DNA from: Lachnoclostridium sp. UBA7482
Lineage (GTDB): Bacteria > Bacillota > Clostridia > Lachnospirales > Lachnospiraceae
NCBI GenBank assembly: GCA_002479645.1
Contig: DLOO01000067.1
Coordinates: 328-6,536, forward strand
DNA: 6,209 bases
Direction: 5' to 3'
The position numbers were made by a program, and so were the translations under genes. The notes beneath the pieces are model-generated. The model searched no databases. It had not been told where the DNA came from and was given only the letters and a program-made list of their open reading frames with translations. Below are positions 1-6,085 of the stretch, piece by piece (the first letter of the stretch is position 1; every line of letters starts with the position of its first letter).

Positions 1-30
1 ATAGGAAATTCAAAGGAATTTCTTATGAAA
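1..30 (-). other. spacer between the T-box terminator and an off-window gene
   Basis: On the minus strand this A/T-rich stretch follows the T-box terminator and should lead to the ribosome binding site and start of the regulated gene, which is beyond the left edge. No start codon with a convincing Shine-Dalgarno is visible here. Confidence 0.4.
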
Positions 31-273
31 TAAAAAAAGCCCCTTCCATATCGAAGGGACGGAGCTATGCTTCGCGGTACCACCCAAATTCCTGTCACCA
101 GGCGCTTTGTTCTGCGTAACGGGCAGAGGACGGCAACCCTTACTCTCGAAATTTCCGGGCTGCGGCTCAGGTGGGAAGGTGGGATATTGCAGGAACCTAA
201 GGAAACTTTCAGCCGATGATTTCCTCTCTCTGGCGGAAAACAATATCTTAAGAACACCGTCATTGCCTTTATT
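31..273 (-). ncRNA. T-box riboswitch leader (tRNA-sensing)
   Basis: Reading the minus strand, the hallmark T-box AATTTGGGTGGTACCGCG lies at 90-73 and is followed directly by a terminator. The TGGT at 82-79 is the bulge that pairs with the tRNA acceptor end; its last base, U, calls for a discriminator base A. Stem I is recognisable: GATATTG (247-241) pairs with CAATATC (189-183), and an upper hairpin AGGAAA (225-220) pairs with TTTCCT (205-200) just after an AGAGAG motif. GGTG (258-255) can close the base against CACC (173-170). This leaves CCACCTTCC (182-174) as the 3' side of the specifier loop. TTC (Phe, 177-175) is a possible specifier and agrees with discriminator A, but the following base is C rather than the usual purine, so the amino acid is unsettled. 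In this family, uncharged tRNA stabilises an antiterminator and turns on a downstream synthetase or amino-acid gene. Confidence 0.95.
32..60 (-). terminator. T-box regulated intrinsic terminator
   Basis: On the minus strand CCCTTC (58-53) pairs with GAAGGG (46-41) across a six-base loop, and GC follows before a run of seven T (38-32). The CGTCCC at the 5' arm is also the sequence that T-box antiterminators use to pair with the GGG of the T-box, so the two folds are mutually exclusive. Confidence 0.9.
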
Positions 274-279
274 GGGTTT

Positions 280-307
280 ATTTTAGCACAGTTTTTCCAA
301 AAGTCAA
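280..307 (-). promoter_or_regulatory. sigma-A type promoter of the T-box transcript
   Basis: On the minus strand a TTGACT -35 (307-302) is separated by 16 bases from TAAAAT (285-280), which carries a TG one base upstream (extended -10). The predicted start is an A near 273, just ahead of the first stem of the T-box. The -35 box lies only a few bases from the yihY ribosome binding site, so transcription leaves in the opposite direction from yihY. Confidence 0.75.
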
Positions 308-328
308 GCAGAAAGGAGCAGACTTCCT

Positions 329-1192
329 ATGATTCGCCTTACGGTTCCCATCCGTTTTGTCCTTAATTTTCTCCGAAGGCTCCGAGATGATCACATTTCC
401 TCATTTTCGGCAGAGACAACGCTGTTTATGGTTATCTCTTTTTTCCCGTTTTTGATGTTTCTGCTCACACTGTTAGAGCACCTGCCGATTTCCGCAGATG
501 CCCTGCAGCTCATTTTTCTCGTATTCCTGCCGAAGCAGATCCGAATCCAGCTTCTGCCGCATTTTGCCGAGCACTTAAACGGCAGCTCCGGCGCCATGTT
601 AGCCACCACCGCCATCGCCTTTTTATGGGCGGGCTCCAAAGGCTTTCTGTCATTGGAGCGCGGTCTTAACAGCGTGTATTCCGAATCGGAAACACGAAAC
701 TACTTTCTGCGCCGCCTGCTTTCGCTGATTTATACGCTCCTGTTTGCCCTGTTCGTTGTTTTTGTCTTAGTCGTCTTTGTCTTCGGAAACCAGATTGCAG
801 AACAGATTGCTCTGTATCTGCCGCGTGCAACCCAGGCGGCTGTCGTAATCAAAAGCTTCCGGACAATTCTGGGGATTATTGTACTTACTGTGTTGTTTGC
901 CTCCATCTTTCTGGCAATGCCCAACCATCAGTGTCGCCGAAACTCCTTTTACACCGAGCTTCCGGGAGCCGTCTTTGCCGCCACAGGCTGGATTGTATTT
1001 TCCTACCTCTACTCGTTTTATATTGACCACATGAGCAACTTTTCGGTCATTTACGGCAACCTGACCGCCGTTGTACTCTGTCTTTTATGGCTGTATATCG
1101 GCATTTACATTCTTTTTATCGGCGCAGAGATCAATGTACTGCTACTCCCCATACTGACATCGAATCGTTGTTCCGGGAAAAAAATGCAGTAA
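329..1192 (+). CDS. YihY/BrkB (UPF0761) family integral membrane protein
   Basis: A 287-residue protein with about six hydrophobic segments (roughly residues 30-52, 90-110, 128-153, 174-197, 210-232 and 240-272). It has the family's recognisable stretches: an N-terminal region with FSAETTLFMVISFFPFLMF, a central LWAGSKGFLSLERGLNSVY, and a C-terminal YGNLTAVVLCLLWLYIGIY followed by FIGAEINVLL. Length is normal for the family. The ATG has a good AAAGGAG Shine-Dalgarno (312-318) ten bases upstream. Family members were once called ribonuclease BN, but that activity belongs to another protein, and the true role of YihY proteins is not established; a transport or envelope role is inference. It is transcribed alone, divergent from the T-box unit and convergent with the SpoIID-like gene, whose last codons overlap its 3' end by 51 bp. 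I found no convincing promoter on the plus strand; any promoter would have to lie within the DNA of the T-box leader. Confidence 0.94.
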   Translation: MIRLTVPIRFVLNFLRRLRDDHISSFSAETTLFMVISFFPFLMFLLTLLEHLPISADALQLIFLVFLPKQIRIQLLPHFAEHLNGSSGAMLATTAIAFLWAGSKGFLSLERGLNSVYSESETRNYFLRRLLSLIYTLLFALFVVFVLVVFVFGNQIAEQIALYLPRATQAAVVIKSFRTILGIIVLTVLFASIFLAMPNHQCRRNSFYTELPGAVFAATGWIVFSYLYSFYIDHMSNFSVIYGNLTAVVLCLLWLYIGIYILFIGAEINVLLLPILTSNRCSGKKMQ

Positions 1193-3067
1193 AATCTCTT
1201 CGCAGGAAAATCCGTTTTGCGCCATTTCATTGGCACAGTTTTGCGACATCCCGACGCCGTGGCCGTACCCGCCGCCATGGATAGTCGCCGCTCCGTCCGC
1301 AATGTCCACATAGAAAAATGCGCTCGGCAGCAATCGAAGCCCGGTCACCGCCTCTGCGTCCGCCCGATAAATGCTCTCCTTTTGCAGGGCGAGAATTGTC
1401 CGAATGGCAGTCTGCCTCGTAAGCGTTGCCGTTCCGGTGCTTCCGTTGATTTGCACCTCCGTTGCAATCCCGCTCTTTCCGCGCTTTGTAACTGTGATTT
1501 CCCGGATAGTACCGACCGATGCCTCCTTCTTTTCCTTACCCTCCGTATCCGTCACCTTCACGTTTGCCCCCAGCTGGGCGCTGCAATATTTCAGATTTTC
1601 ATTCACCGTCGCCGAGAGAGTCTCGATCGGCACCTCGGCTTTCCAGCGGTACCACAGGTATTCCTGCTCATAGGGCTGCATTTCCTCCTGAATCGTCAGA
1701 TTCTCATAGCTCACCGTTACCAGATTCGACGTCAGAAACTCCCGAAACGTACTCTCCTTCGACAAATCCACACTGCGCTCCAGGGTAACCCGATCCTTCG
1801 GTTCCAGGCTTTCAAGAAGCTTTGCAACCATCGCCGAGGTCTTCTCCCACGGAACGTGCAGCTCCGTCACAAGGTATTCCTTCTCTGCTTCTCCCCACAC
1901 CTCAGAAATTGCCGCGCCGACTCCGCAGGAGGTGGAGTAATAGTATGCCGTCCCCGGCTTATCTCCGCACCAGAGTGTCCGCCCCGTCGTCTCCGTTACC
2001 GCACGCTCCGCCTCCGCAGTTATCCCCGTATTCTTATAGACCTGACTGCCTGTGCTGTCGTCCACGTGTGCCTGCAAATCCGGAAATTTGGGCGAGGCAA
2101 GTGCGGCAAATGCATATGACCTCGCGCAGATTGCCTGTGCCTTTATCGCCTCCATATCGTATGTAGACGGCACCTCGCTCGGCAGAACCCCCGCCAGATA
2201 CCGTTCCACCGGAAGCTCATTGACCAGATACATGCCTTCCGTCCCGGGATATACCTCCAGAGTTCCTTCATATTCGGGCACATCGCCGCTTCGCTTGATG
2301 CTTTCTATCCGAAAACGTCTGCTTTTCGGTTCCAACAGAATCCTCGACCACTGGGATGCATCGGAATTTTTCAGTTCCCATTTTTCCCCCGCCGGGAGCG
2401 TCCGATATTCTTCTCCCCCGCTCTTACTTATCAGCGTTATCTGTATCGGCTCTCCTGACGACACAATAACAGTTTCATGCAGATGCGAGAGAAATCCGGT
2501 GTTCATCAACACAACCCGAATATCCGGCACCCGCGACTTTTCGGCAATTGCCCCGACAAATTTCCCGTCCTTGACCACAAAGCGCACTGTCTCATAGCCT
2601 GCAAGCTGCGCCGGCACAATCGCTTCTCCCCTGCTGTAGTCATACGCCTCAAACTCTGCTGCCAGAGGGTACTGCTCGTCTCCGATTCGGATACTGCCCG
2701 CATTTTCCCTGTCCGACGTATAAGTGAAGCTTTCTGCTGCAATGACCTCCTGCTTAACAAGAATCTGCTCGACCACATCCCCCAGAAGCGTAATGTCCGC
2801 CAGCTCCCCCGCAAGCTTTGCAGCCGCATTTCCACCTTCTTTCAGAGTACAGGTGTATTTACTCTTCCCGTGCAGAAAATGAAGCTCCCCGCCGTCCGCC
2901 GAAAGGATGCAGCAGTTAGGAAGCACCTCGCGTTCCTTCTTTGGCTCCTCCTTCTTCTTGGCAAATACACTGCCGGATTGACTTTCTATCGCAAGAAAAC
3001 AGTACCCGAGACCCAGAATTCCCAGCCCCATGACGATTGTTAATACAATACGAATCTTCCCTTTCAC
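1142..3067 (-). CDS. SpoIID/LytB domain protein, probable membrane-anchored lytic transglycosylase
   Basis: About 641 residues from the GTG at 3067 (numbering below counts four more, from the TTG at 3079). A basic N-terminus and hydrophobic segment (about 10-30) anchor it in the membrane with the rest outside. Residues 40-265 form an extracytoplasmic region I do not recognise. The SpoIID domain starts near 270: ELPVERYLAGVLPSEVPS contains Glu302, which aligns with the catalytic Glu of Bacillus SpoIID; next come IKAQAICARSYAFAA and YYYSTSCG, and the family's C-terminal HGGGYGHGVGMSQ (601-613) and LHFFPGTTI. A region of about 75 residues (405-480) appears inserted between the two halves. SpoIID enzymes cleave glycan strands lacking stem peptides during forespore engulfment; LytB relatives modify amidase activity. 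At roughly 640 residues it is nearly twice the length of classical SpoIID (about 340), so it may be the sporulation enzyme or a paralogue. It is a single-gene unit between a terminator and yihY. Confidence 0.93.
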   Translation of the reverse strand: MKGKIRIVLTIVMGLGILGLGYCFLAIESQSGSVFAKKKEEPKKEREVLPNCCILSADGGELHFLHGKSKYTCTLKEGGNAAAKLAGELADITLLGDVVEQILVKQEVIAAESFTYTSDRENAGSIRIGDEQYPLAAEFEAYDYSRGEAIVPAQLAGYETVRFVVKDGKFVGAIAEKSRVPDIRVVLMNTGFLSHLHETVIVSSGEPIQITLISKSGGEEYRTLPAGEKWELKNSDASQWSRILLEPKSRRFRIESIKRSGDVPEYEGTLEVYPGTEGMYLVNELPVERYLAGVLPSEVPSTYDMEAIKAQAICARSYAFAALASPKFPDLQAHVDDSTGSQVYKNTGITAEAERAVTETTGRTLWCGDKPGTAYYYSTSCGVGAAISEVWGEAEKEYLVTELHVPWEKTSAMVAKLLESLEPKDRVTLERSVDLSKESTFREFLTSNLVTVSYENLTIQEEMQPYEQEYLWYRWKAEVPIETLSATVNENLKYCSAQLGANVKVTDTEGKEKKEASVGTIREITVTKRGKSGIATEVQINGSTGTATLTRQTAIRTILALQKESIYRADAEAVTGLRLLPSAFFYVDIADGAATIHGGGYGHGVGMSQNCANEMAQNGFSCEEILLHFFPGTTIRCQYGE

Positions 3068-3073
3068 ACAATT

Positions 3074-3077
3074 CTCC
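3074..3077 (-). promoter_or_regulatory. Shine-Dalgarno that sets the SpoIID-like start
   Basis: GGAG on the minus strand lies six bases before GTG (3067-3065). The in-frame TTG at 3079, four codons upstream, overlaps this site and has no Shine-Dalgarno of its own, so GTG is preferred. Confidence 0.75.
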
Positions 3078-3098
3078 AACGCTTGTTATTTATAGAAC

Positions 3099-3126
3099 AT
3101 TGTATGTAGACAAGCTGAATTTAGAA
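3099..3126 (-). promoter_or_regulatory. candidate sigma-E dependent promoter of the SpoIID-like gene
   Basis: On the minus strand CATACAAT (3106-3099) matches the -10 consensus CATACANT of the mother-cell sporulation factor sigma-E. Thirteen bases upstream is TTCTAAA (3126-3120), a partial match to the A/T-rich sigma-E -35. It would give a leader of about 25 bases to the GTG. In Bacillus, spoIID belongs to the sigma-E regulon. The -10 match is seen directly; the sigma-E assignment is inference, and the -35 is weak. Confidence 0.45.
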
Positions 3127-3152
3127 CCATGGAAAAGGAATTTCCTAATATA

Positions 3153-3186
3153 TGGAACAAAACGGAGCTGCCCGAAAGCAGCCCCG
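3153..3186 (-). terminator. intrinsic terminator closing the GldF-GldG-DUF4340 operon
   Basis: On the minus strand CGGGGCTGC (3186-3178) pairs with GCAGCTCCG (3171-3163), nine pairs including one G-U, around a six-base loop, followed by TTTTGTT. It begins 24 bases after the DUF4340 stop codon and separates that operon from the SpoIID-like gene. Confidence 0.85.
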
Positions 3187-3210
3187 TAAAACATCGGTTA
3201 TCCTTCCTCC

Positions 3211-4614
3211 CTACTGCAAGCGCTGTAAGAAGGTATCCACTTCTCTCTTATCAATCAGGAAATCCGCCGTGCCGTCCACACAAACCGCGTAGGCCTCCGC
3301 ACTGTACGGCAGGAAAGCGATGGTTTCGTCTTTCAGCGTCTTTGCATCGTTTACCTTAACCGTAATTGTCAGCACAGCCTCGGTCGCTTCAACCGCTTCC
3401 TTAAGCTCCGCCATATAGTGTAAATTCAGAATCTCCTGCTGCAATACGGTAAACTCTTCCTTTGTAAGAACAGTCCCGTCATAGCTTCCTATGGCAGTTT
3501 CCTTGCCGTCCTCCTCCACCGTACTCATGGTAAGCACATGTTCCCAATCCGGCGTGGTAAATGTCAGGGTATCCAGCACCTTAACCCCCGGCCAAAGCAC
3601 ATTTTTGCAAACCCATGGATAGGGGTTCGTTATAAAACGCTTATCCACGATTTGCGGAGAAAGCGACATAATCCAGTCGTTTCCCTCTAGCTTCGCATAA
3701 TAGTTTCCGTCATTGTCTTTGCTTCCCAACAGCAGGGTATAGGAATTTTCCTCTTTGCCGTTTTTGCTGCGATATACCACTCTCAGGCTGGCAGAAGGCC
3801 GGTCAAGCCCGTAGAGAGCCGGATTTGCCGGCATATAATCCACAAGCGTCCGGTAAGAAAATTGCAGATAATTCTCACACTGTCCGTACCATGCATCAAA
3901 ATCCGCATTCACCGCATGTTGATACGGGTCGGTAAAATACCAGTCGAAGATTGCCTTTCCGGAATAATCATAAGGATTTTTCTCGTCGCGAACCGCGTGG
4001 AAAGTTTCGCTGCCATTCGTCACGGTCACTTCAATCATCTGCTTGATATCGGCAATCTGCGGAAGATTCAGCTCCTCCAGATATTCTTCCCTCGTCATGC
4101 TGAGAAAGCGATTGTAGTTTGCGGAAACCATATAAACCTTAGAATCTCCCTCAAACATACAATAGTATTTCTCCTGGGTCGGAAGCTTGTTCCCGAGCAA
4201 AATGCCCACCAGCTCCGTCTCGCCCTGATATATGCGCATCTCCCCCTTCGGATTTGCAAGTCCGTACTCGGACAGCGCCGCCGGTTCCTTTACTTCGGCA
4301 AATGCATTCAAGTTTGAAAGCAGGATGGTAAAAAGGTTATCAAAAACCTTCTGGCGTACCGGGAAGAATTCTTCTCCCTCATACTTCCAGACAGCGCCAT
4401 CCCGATAAAACCCGCCTGCGAAGGTTTCATTTTTTACGCGGATGCGATCCACCTGATCCGTATCAATTTTGCGAATTTCAAAGAATGACACACTCGGATT
4501 CCCCGGGTCATTCGGTTTCTGCCTGTTCCCGGTCTGCAAAAGCACGTAGACAACCACAAGCACAATAGCCCCTCCGACCAATGCCAGAAGCGGCAGCATT
4601 TTCTTTTTGTTCAT
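3211..4614 (-). CDS. DUF4340 domain protein, membrane-anchored
   Basis: A 467-residue protein that opens with MNKKKMLPLLALVGG, a short basic stretch plus one hydrophobic helix (about residues 6-26), so it is anchored with the remainder outside. The rest fits DUF4340, the family usually found next to GldG. Three similar units recur: YGLANPKGEMRIY with an ILLGNK strand, YYCMFEGDSKVYMVS (about 114-164); YGLDRPSASLRVVY, LLLGSKD, YYAKLEGNDWIMSLS (267-319); and a shorter one with LTITVKV and AYAVCVDGTADFLI (about 414-454). The ATG at 4614 is preferred because AGAGG stands six bases upstream and the hydrophobic segment follows at once; an ATG 31 codons upstream lies inside the gldG-like gene and would add a polar extension. 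It is the last gene of the operon, 43 bases after the gldG-like stop. Its biochemical role is unknown; a structural or substrate-handling role in an ABC complex is inference. Confidence 0.92.
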   Translation of the reverse strand: MNKKKMLPLLALVGGAIVLVVVYVLLQTGNRQKPNDPGNPSVSFFEIRKIDTDQVDRIRVKNETFAGGFYRDGAVWKYEGEEFFPVRQKVFDNLFTILLSNLNAFAEVKEPAALSEYGLANPKGEMRIYQGETELVGILLGNKLPTQEKYYCMFEGDSKVYMVSANYNRFLSMTREEYLEELNLPQIADIKQMIEVTVTNGSETFHAVRDEKNPYDYSGKAIFDWYFTDPYQHAVNADFDAWYGQCENYLQFSYRTLVDYMPANPALYGLDRPSASLRVVYRSKNGKEENSYTLLLGSKDNDGNYYAKLEGNDWIMSLSPQIVDKRFITNPYPWVCKNVLWPGVKVLDTLTFTTPDWEHVLTMSTVEEDGKETAIGSYDGTVLTKEEFTVLQQEILNLHYMAELKEAVEATEAVLTITVKVNDAKTLKDETIAFLPYSAEAYAVCVDGTADFLIDKREVDTFLQRLQ

Positions 4615-4620
4615 AGTATT

Positions 4621-4625
4621 CCTCT
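4621..4625 (-). promoter_or_regulatory. Shine-Dalgarno that sets the DUF4340 start
   Basis: AGAGG on the minus strand lies six bases upstream of the ATG at 4614-4612, in the 43-base gap after the gldG-like stop. No promoter is evident in this gap, so expression most likely depends on read-through from upstream. Confidence 0.65.
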
Positions 4626-4657
4626 CATCCGCTGTTCCTTCCCGGACAATCCTTTCC

Positions 4658-6070
4658 TTATCTTCTGCGGCGAAGAACCGCAAAGACGCCGAAAAGCAGA
4701 AATGCACCCGGAATACAACCGATAGAAATAATCGCCAGACGGTTCTTCTGCTTACCGGTTAAGGACAATGCCTCCTCACGGTTCTGTTTCACCGGAATGG
4801 AAATCTCACGCTCGCTTCCGGTCACTTCAGAAAGAACATTCAGCAGAAGCTCACGGTTCTTCAGCGGACGGGATTCGCCGAGACAATTATCACTCAAATA
4901 GAAATATGTGTTGAACACATACATTCTGGAGGTATTGCCCTGGTAAGTTTCCTCCGCATAGGTTAAAAGCGAAAATTTGCCTTCGTCACTCTTTTGGGCG
5001 GAGCTGTTCTGTTCCATCGGCTGCACAAAGGCAGTTCCGGAGGTCTCCGCACGGGGCGTCACCTTCAGTGTATCCCGCAAATCCTTCTTCACGGTAATCC
5101 CGCACCCTAACGGCCACAATACATTTCCGCCGCTGTATTCACTTACGATATAATACGGCTTATCACCGCTGGTATGTTCGCTGTCATTTTCGGTAAGAAG
5201 TCCGGCATTCAAGGTCATACCATAATAATCCAGCAATGCCGACAACTGCGGATAGCCCGTGTTGTTGTAATCGACGCACAGGAAAATCATCACATCTCCG
5301 CCTGCTGTCATATATGCCTTGATGCCTTCACTCTCTTCTTCGGTCAAATCCTTGCCCGGTCCGGCAATCACCAGCAAATCGCAGTCATCCGGAATCGGCT
5401 TTCTGGTCAGGTCAATATAGTGGATGCGGCACTGATTCAGTTCAAGCAGGTTGGCTACATTCTCCGGCAAAGCGCCGTCATTGGTAAGCGCCGTCTCTCC
5501 TTCCCCGTGACCGGTTGCAAAATAAACTTCCTTGAAATCATCACCGGTTACACGAAGAAGTCCCTTGACGATTTCCATTTCCGCATCATAACCCTGCAGG
5601 CGCTTTGCGGCAGTCAAACCGGTGGTATCCACTACATAAATCAGCATATCCTCATAGTCAATATAAGTATAACGCTCGGGGTTCGAGGCATTTTCGAGGA
5701 TAATACTGTTGTTGTGAATCTCCCCCATATTGTTGTACTGGTACACAAACTGCGGATACTGCACCGGGTCCTTGTAGCTCAGCATAATGTGGTCGGACTC
5801 CTTCGCGAAAAGCTCCGCCAGACTTGTAAAGAGAAGATTCTCCTCTCCGTTTTCGGTCACGTAATACATATTCACGTCGGTCGAAAGCCCCTTCAGATAT
5901 TGCTTGGTTTCCTTTGCAAGCGAATAGGTTCCCATGCTCGTCAGATCCTTTGTCTCGGACACAGCAGAAACCAACAGGTTAACGACAATCAAAATGACAA
6001 TAACCAAGAGGGAAACTACGGTTGTATAGGCGCCGCCCTTAAACTTACGGCTGTTAAAATTACCTTTCAT
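4658..6070 (-). CDS. GldG-family ABC transporter auxiliary protein
   Basis: A 470-residue protein with a membrane helix near each end: residues about 14-37 after a basic N-terminus, and about 443-465 followed by RRRR. The large middle part would be extracytoplasmic. It fits the GldG / ABC-transport auxiliary family: a first segment with MGTYSLAKETKQYLKGLSTDVNMYYVT (45-71), a YDAEMEIVKGLLRVT helix before EVYFATGHGEGE (181-192), then DLLVIAGPGKDLTEEESEGIKAYMTAGGDVMIFL (231-264), a Rossmann-like pattern typical of this family. AAGGAGG stands eight bases upstream of the ATG. In Bacteroidetes, GldA, GldF and GldG form an ABC transporter linked to gliding; Firmicute relatives are common but gliding is not expected, and their substrate is not known to me. 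The preceding gene ends in the permease motif expected for GldF, supporting a shared complex. Confidence 0.92.
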   Translation of the reverse strand: MKGNFNSRKFKGGAYTTVVSLLVIVILIVVNLLVSAVSETKDLTSMGTYSLAKETKQYLKGLSTDVNMYYVTENGEENLLFTSLAELFAKESDHIMLSYKDPVQYPQFVYQYNNMGEIHNNSIILENASNPERYTYIDYEDMLIYVVDTTGLTAAKRLQGYDAEMEIVKGLLRVTGDDFKEVYFATGHGEGETALTNDGALPENVANLLELNQCRIHYIDLTRKPIPDDCDLLVIAGPGKDLTEEESEGIKAYMTAGGDVMIFLCVDYNNTGYPQLSALLDYYGMTLNAGLLTENDSEHTSGDKPYYIVSEYSGGNVLWPLGCGITVKKDLRDTLKVTPRAETSGTAFVQPMEQNSSAQKSDEGKFSLLTYAEETYQGNTSRMYVFNTYFYLSDNCLGESRPLKNRELLLNVLSEVTGSEREISIPVKQNREEALSLTGKQKNRLAIISIGCIPGAFLLFGVFAVLRRRR

Positions 6071-6078
6071 TGCAGGTT

Positions 6079-6085
6079 CCTCCTT
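6079..6085 (-). promoter_or_regulatory. Shine-Dalgarno of the gldG-like gene overlapping the permease stop
   Basis: On the minus strand the permease stop TAA (6086-6084) runs into AAGGAGG (6085-6079), eight bases ahead of the gldG-like ATG. A ribosome ending the permease covers this site, which points to translational coupling and balanced production of the two proteins. Confidence 0.8.

Noticed and set aside
10..243. Minus-strand open frame of 77 codons
   Set aside because: It lies wholly inside the T-box RNA; it reads across the stems and terminator and has no protein family features.
260..300. Plus-strand promoter for yihY (for example TTGCCT at 263-268)
   Set aside because: No -10 box occurs at a proper spacing, so I do not annotate one.
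329..1192. Ribonuclease BN annotation for the membrane protein
   Set aside because: This is a historical misnaming of the YihY family; true RNase BN is a soluble metallo-beta-lactamase-fold enzyme, and nothing here resembles that.
1217..2119. Plus-strand open frame of 300 codons opposite the SpoIID-like gene, with several smaller ones
   Set aside because: Arg/Cys/Pro-rich shadow translation with no recognisable motif or start signal; the minus-strand frame carries clear SpoIID motifs.
3068..3079. TTG start four codons upstream for the SpoIID-like gene
   Set aside because: There is no Shine-Dalgarno ahead of it, while GTG at 3067 has GGAG at the right distance.
3089..3113. Sigma-A promoter TTGTCT / TATAAA ahead of the SpoIID-like gene
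   Set aside because: The spacing is only 13 bases, too short for sigma-A; the individual boxes look good but do not make a working pair.
4615..4707. ATG start 31 codons upstream for the DUF4340 protein
   Set aside because: It lies inside the end of the gldG-like gene, adds a polar stretch before the membrane anchor, and ignores the AGAGG just ahead of the ATG at 4614.
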